A stretch of 6,401 bases of DNA from Desulfobacteraceae bacterium (GTDB taxonomy: Bacteria; Desulfobacterota; DSM-4660; Desulfatiglandales; Desulfatiglandaceae). Under the pieces are notes generated by a model, which saw only the letters and a program-made list of their open reading frames with translations, did not search any database and had not been told where the DNA came from. This document shows positions 5,329 to 6,401 of the stretch, in pieces. A program made the position numbers and the translations under genes. Where the stretch lies: assembly GCA_030589715.1 (NCBI GenBank), contig JAUUVE010000124.1, positions 1-6,401 of the forward strand. Reading direction: 5' to 3'. Position 1 is the first letter of the stretch. Each line of letters opens with the position of its first letter.

Positions 5329-6401
5329 TTATTTGGCCTTCTTGACCCATGGTGGTAGGACGATTTTGCCCTCAGCCAGGCTGCTGGGATATACTATCTT
5401 TCTCTTGCCGTCTTCCGTCCATTGGAAGAAGCATGCCACCGCTGTCTTCTCGGGGTCGGTTCCATAAATTACCTGATGCCCTTTGTCGAACTTGATCCTG
5501 CCCATCACACCCTTCTTGTCTGTCTTCTCCACCGCGGCCACAATATCGTCTGAATTGAGTGAACCTGCCCTTTCAATGGCATCCTTCAGGATGTAGACAG
5601 ATTCATAGGAAGGAGCAGGGCCATGTCCTGACTGAATCCCTTTCCCATATTTCTTTTTGTATGCGTCATAAAAGGCCTTGGCAGGAGGATATTTTGCTGA
5701 CGGCATGTTCCCTATCTCGAAGATGGCATTCATAAGACCGCCGATTTTTCCGTTAAAGGTCTTCCAGGCCACCTCTCCTGCCATGGGAGATATAAAGCCG
5801 GCGATCAGGGCAGGGACCTTAATGCTCTTCCATTGTTTGACCAATACCCCGCTCTGGGGCATATCAAAGCAGGTAAACAGGACGTTGGCCCCCTTGCTCT
5901 TTGCCTTCATCAATCCAGCGGAGAAATCGGATGAACCTGTGGGATACTGGTCGTGCCCCAGGACTTTCCACCCTGTTTTCAGGAAATATCTTTTCTTCAT
6001 GGCATTGGCAGTACCGCGGGCCCATGCAATATCCTGGTTCATCAGGTAAACCTCGTTAAAGCCAAACTGGTTCTTAAGGGTCCCCATTGTGCCTCCCAGG
6101 AGTCTGGCCCAGTAAATAACATTTAGGGAAACCCTGAATATATATTTATATTTCTCGGGATTCTTTTTGATTCTCGCCTCTGTTCCGGGGCTCATAGCGA
6201 TGGTACCCAGGAGGGGGACCTTGTATTTTGCTATGATATCCATCCCGGCCAATAACGCCTCAGATCGGAAGGGCCCCACCAGAAGAGCAGTGGGCTTTTT
6301 TTCCAGTATGATCTTCTCCAACCCCAAGAGCGCTTCCGGAACAGGCACCCCTGCCGCTGCATCCCGCAGGTCGATGGATTCGATTTTGAAAGGCCTCATT
6401 G
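5329..6401 (-). CDS. Liv-type ABC transporter substrate-binding protein (Peripla_BP_6), 5' end beyond the window
   Basis: The LivJ/LivK-like protein that captures the solute in the periplasm and delivers it to LivHM. About 357 codons are visible and end at a TAA (5329-5331). The reading frame stays open to the right edge. An ATG at 6397-6399 is probably internal, because no signal peptide is present and the following residues (PFKIESIDLRD) match the second strand of the family's first lobe; some 50-70 residues including the export signal should lie outside. Counting from that Met: first-lobe VGPFRSEALLAGMDI (41-55); FRVSLN (88-93); the second-lobe entry YPTGSSDFSAGLMKAKSKGA (152-171); the helix SYESVYILKDAIERAGS (264-280); GRIKFDKGHQV (300-310); and the C-terminal LPPWVKK typical of this family. 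The ligand is not readable. Its neighbours are the matching permease and ATPase genes, and a terminator follows. Confidence 0.93.
   Translation of the reverse strand, partial: MRPFKIESIDLRDAAAGVPVPEALLGLEKIILEKKPTALLVGPFRSEALLAGMDIIAKYKVPLLGTIAMSPGTEARIKKNPEKYKYIFRVSLNVIYWARLLGGTMGTLKNQFGFNEVYLMNQDIAWARGTANAMKKRYFLKTGWKVLGHDQYPTGSSDFSAGLMKAKSKGANVLFTCFDMPQSGVLVKQWKSIKVPALIAGFISPMAGEVAWKTFNGKIGGLMNAIFEIGNMPSAKYPPAKAFYDAYKKKYGKGIQSGHGPAPSYESVYILKDAIERAGSLNSDDIVAAVEKTDKKGVMGRIKFDKGHQVIYGTDPEKTAVACFFQWTEDGKRKIVYPSSLAEGKIVLPPWVKKAK

Noticed and set aside
6397..6399. ATG near the right edge as the true start of the binding protein
   Set aside because: No signal peptide follows, and the sequence begins in the middle of the first lobe of the family fold, so the true start lies outside the window.
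1..6401. Search by eye for CRISPR arrays, tRNA or rRNA genes, transposases, toxin-antitoxin pairs and defence genes
   Set aside because: I saw no regularly spaced repeats, cloverleaf, or protein motifs of these systems. Coding space is taken by the transporter and ligase.

Overview
The window reads as a stretch of a bacterial chromosome in which every supported gene lies on the minus strand, so transcription runs from high to low coordinates. It holds a nearly complete ABC transporter of the hydrophobic/branched-chain amino acid (HAAT, Liv) family followed by the first two thirds of an acyl-CoA synthetase. The transporter is in the order periplasmic binding protein, LivH, LivM, LivG, LivF. 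Base composition is about half G+C. The pairing of a Liv cassette with an AMP-forming acid:CoA ligase and the style of the proteins suggest a proteobacterium or Desulfobacterota-like lineage ('deltaproteobacteria'). This taxonomic guess comes from general resemblance, not from a search.

In transcription order: the binding-protein gene (5329-6401) has lost its start, with the signal peptide, beyond the window edge. It ends 11 bases before a good intrinsic terminator hairpin (5275-5317). A 290-base leader (5039-5328) with two more inverted repeats precedes livH (4166-5038). A 74-base spacer with short GGAATTGG-type repeats leads to livM (3087-4091). livM overlaps livG (2338-3090) by four bases (ATGA). 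livG and livF (1390-2136) are separated by about 200 bases, almost all of it a 183-base multi-hairpin element with imperfect terminal inverted repeats (2152-2334). This is the most unusual structure in the window. A 190-base gap (1200-1389) with a weak terminator-like hairpin and a candidate promoter separates livF from the ligase gene (1-1199), which runs off the left edge.

The genes form a coherent uptake unit. The secreted binding protein captures a solute, LivH and LivM form the membrane channel, and LivG and LivF hydrolyse ATP to drive import. The adjacent ligase could activate an imported carboxylic acid as its CoA thioester. The real substrate may therefore be an organic acid rather than an amino acid, but the sequence alone does not settle this. 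I found no phage, CRISPR, tRNA, rRNA or transposase gene, and no clear evidence of a new protein system. The noteworthy signals are in the intergenic DNA and in diverged ATPase motifs.
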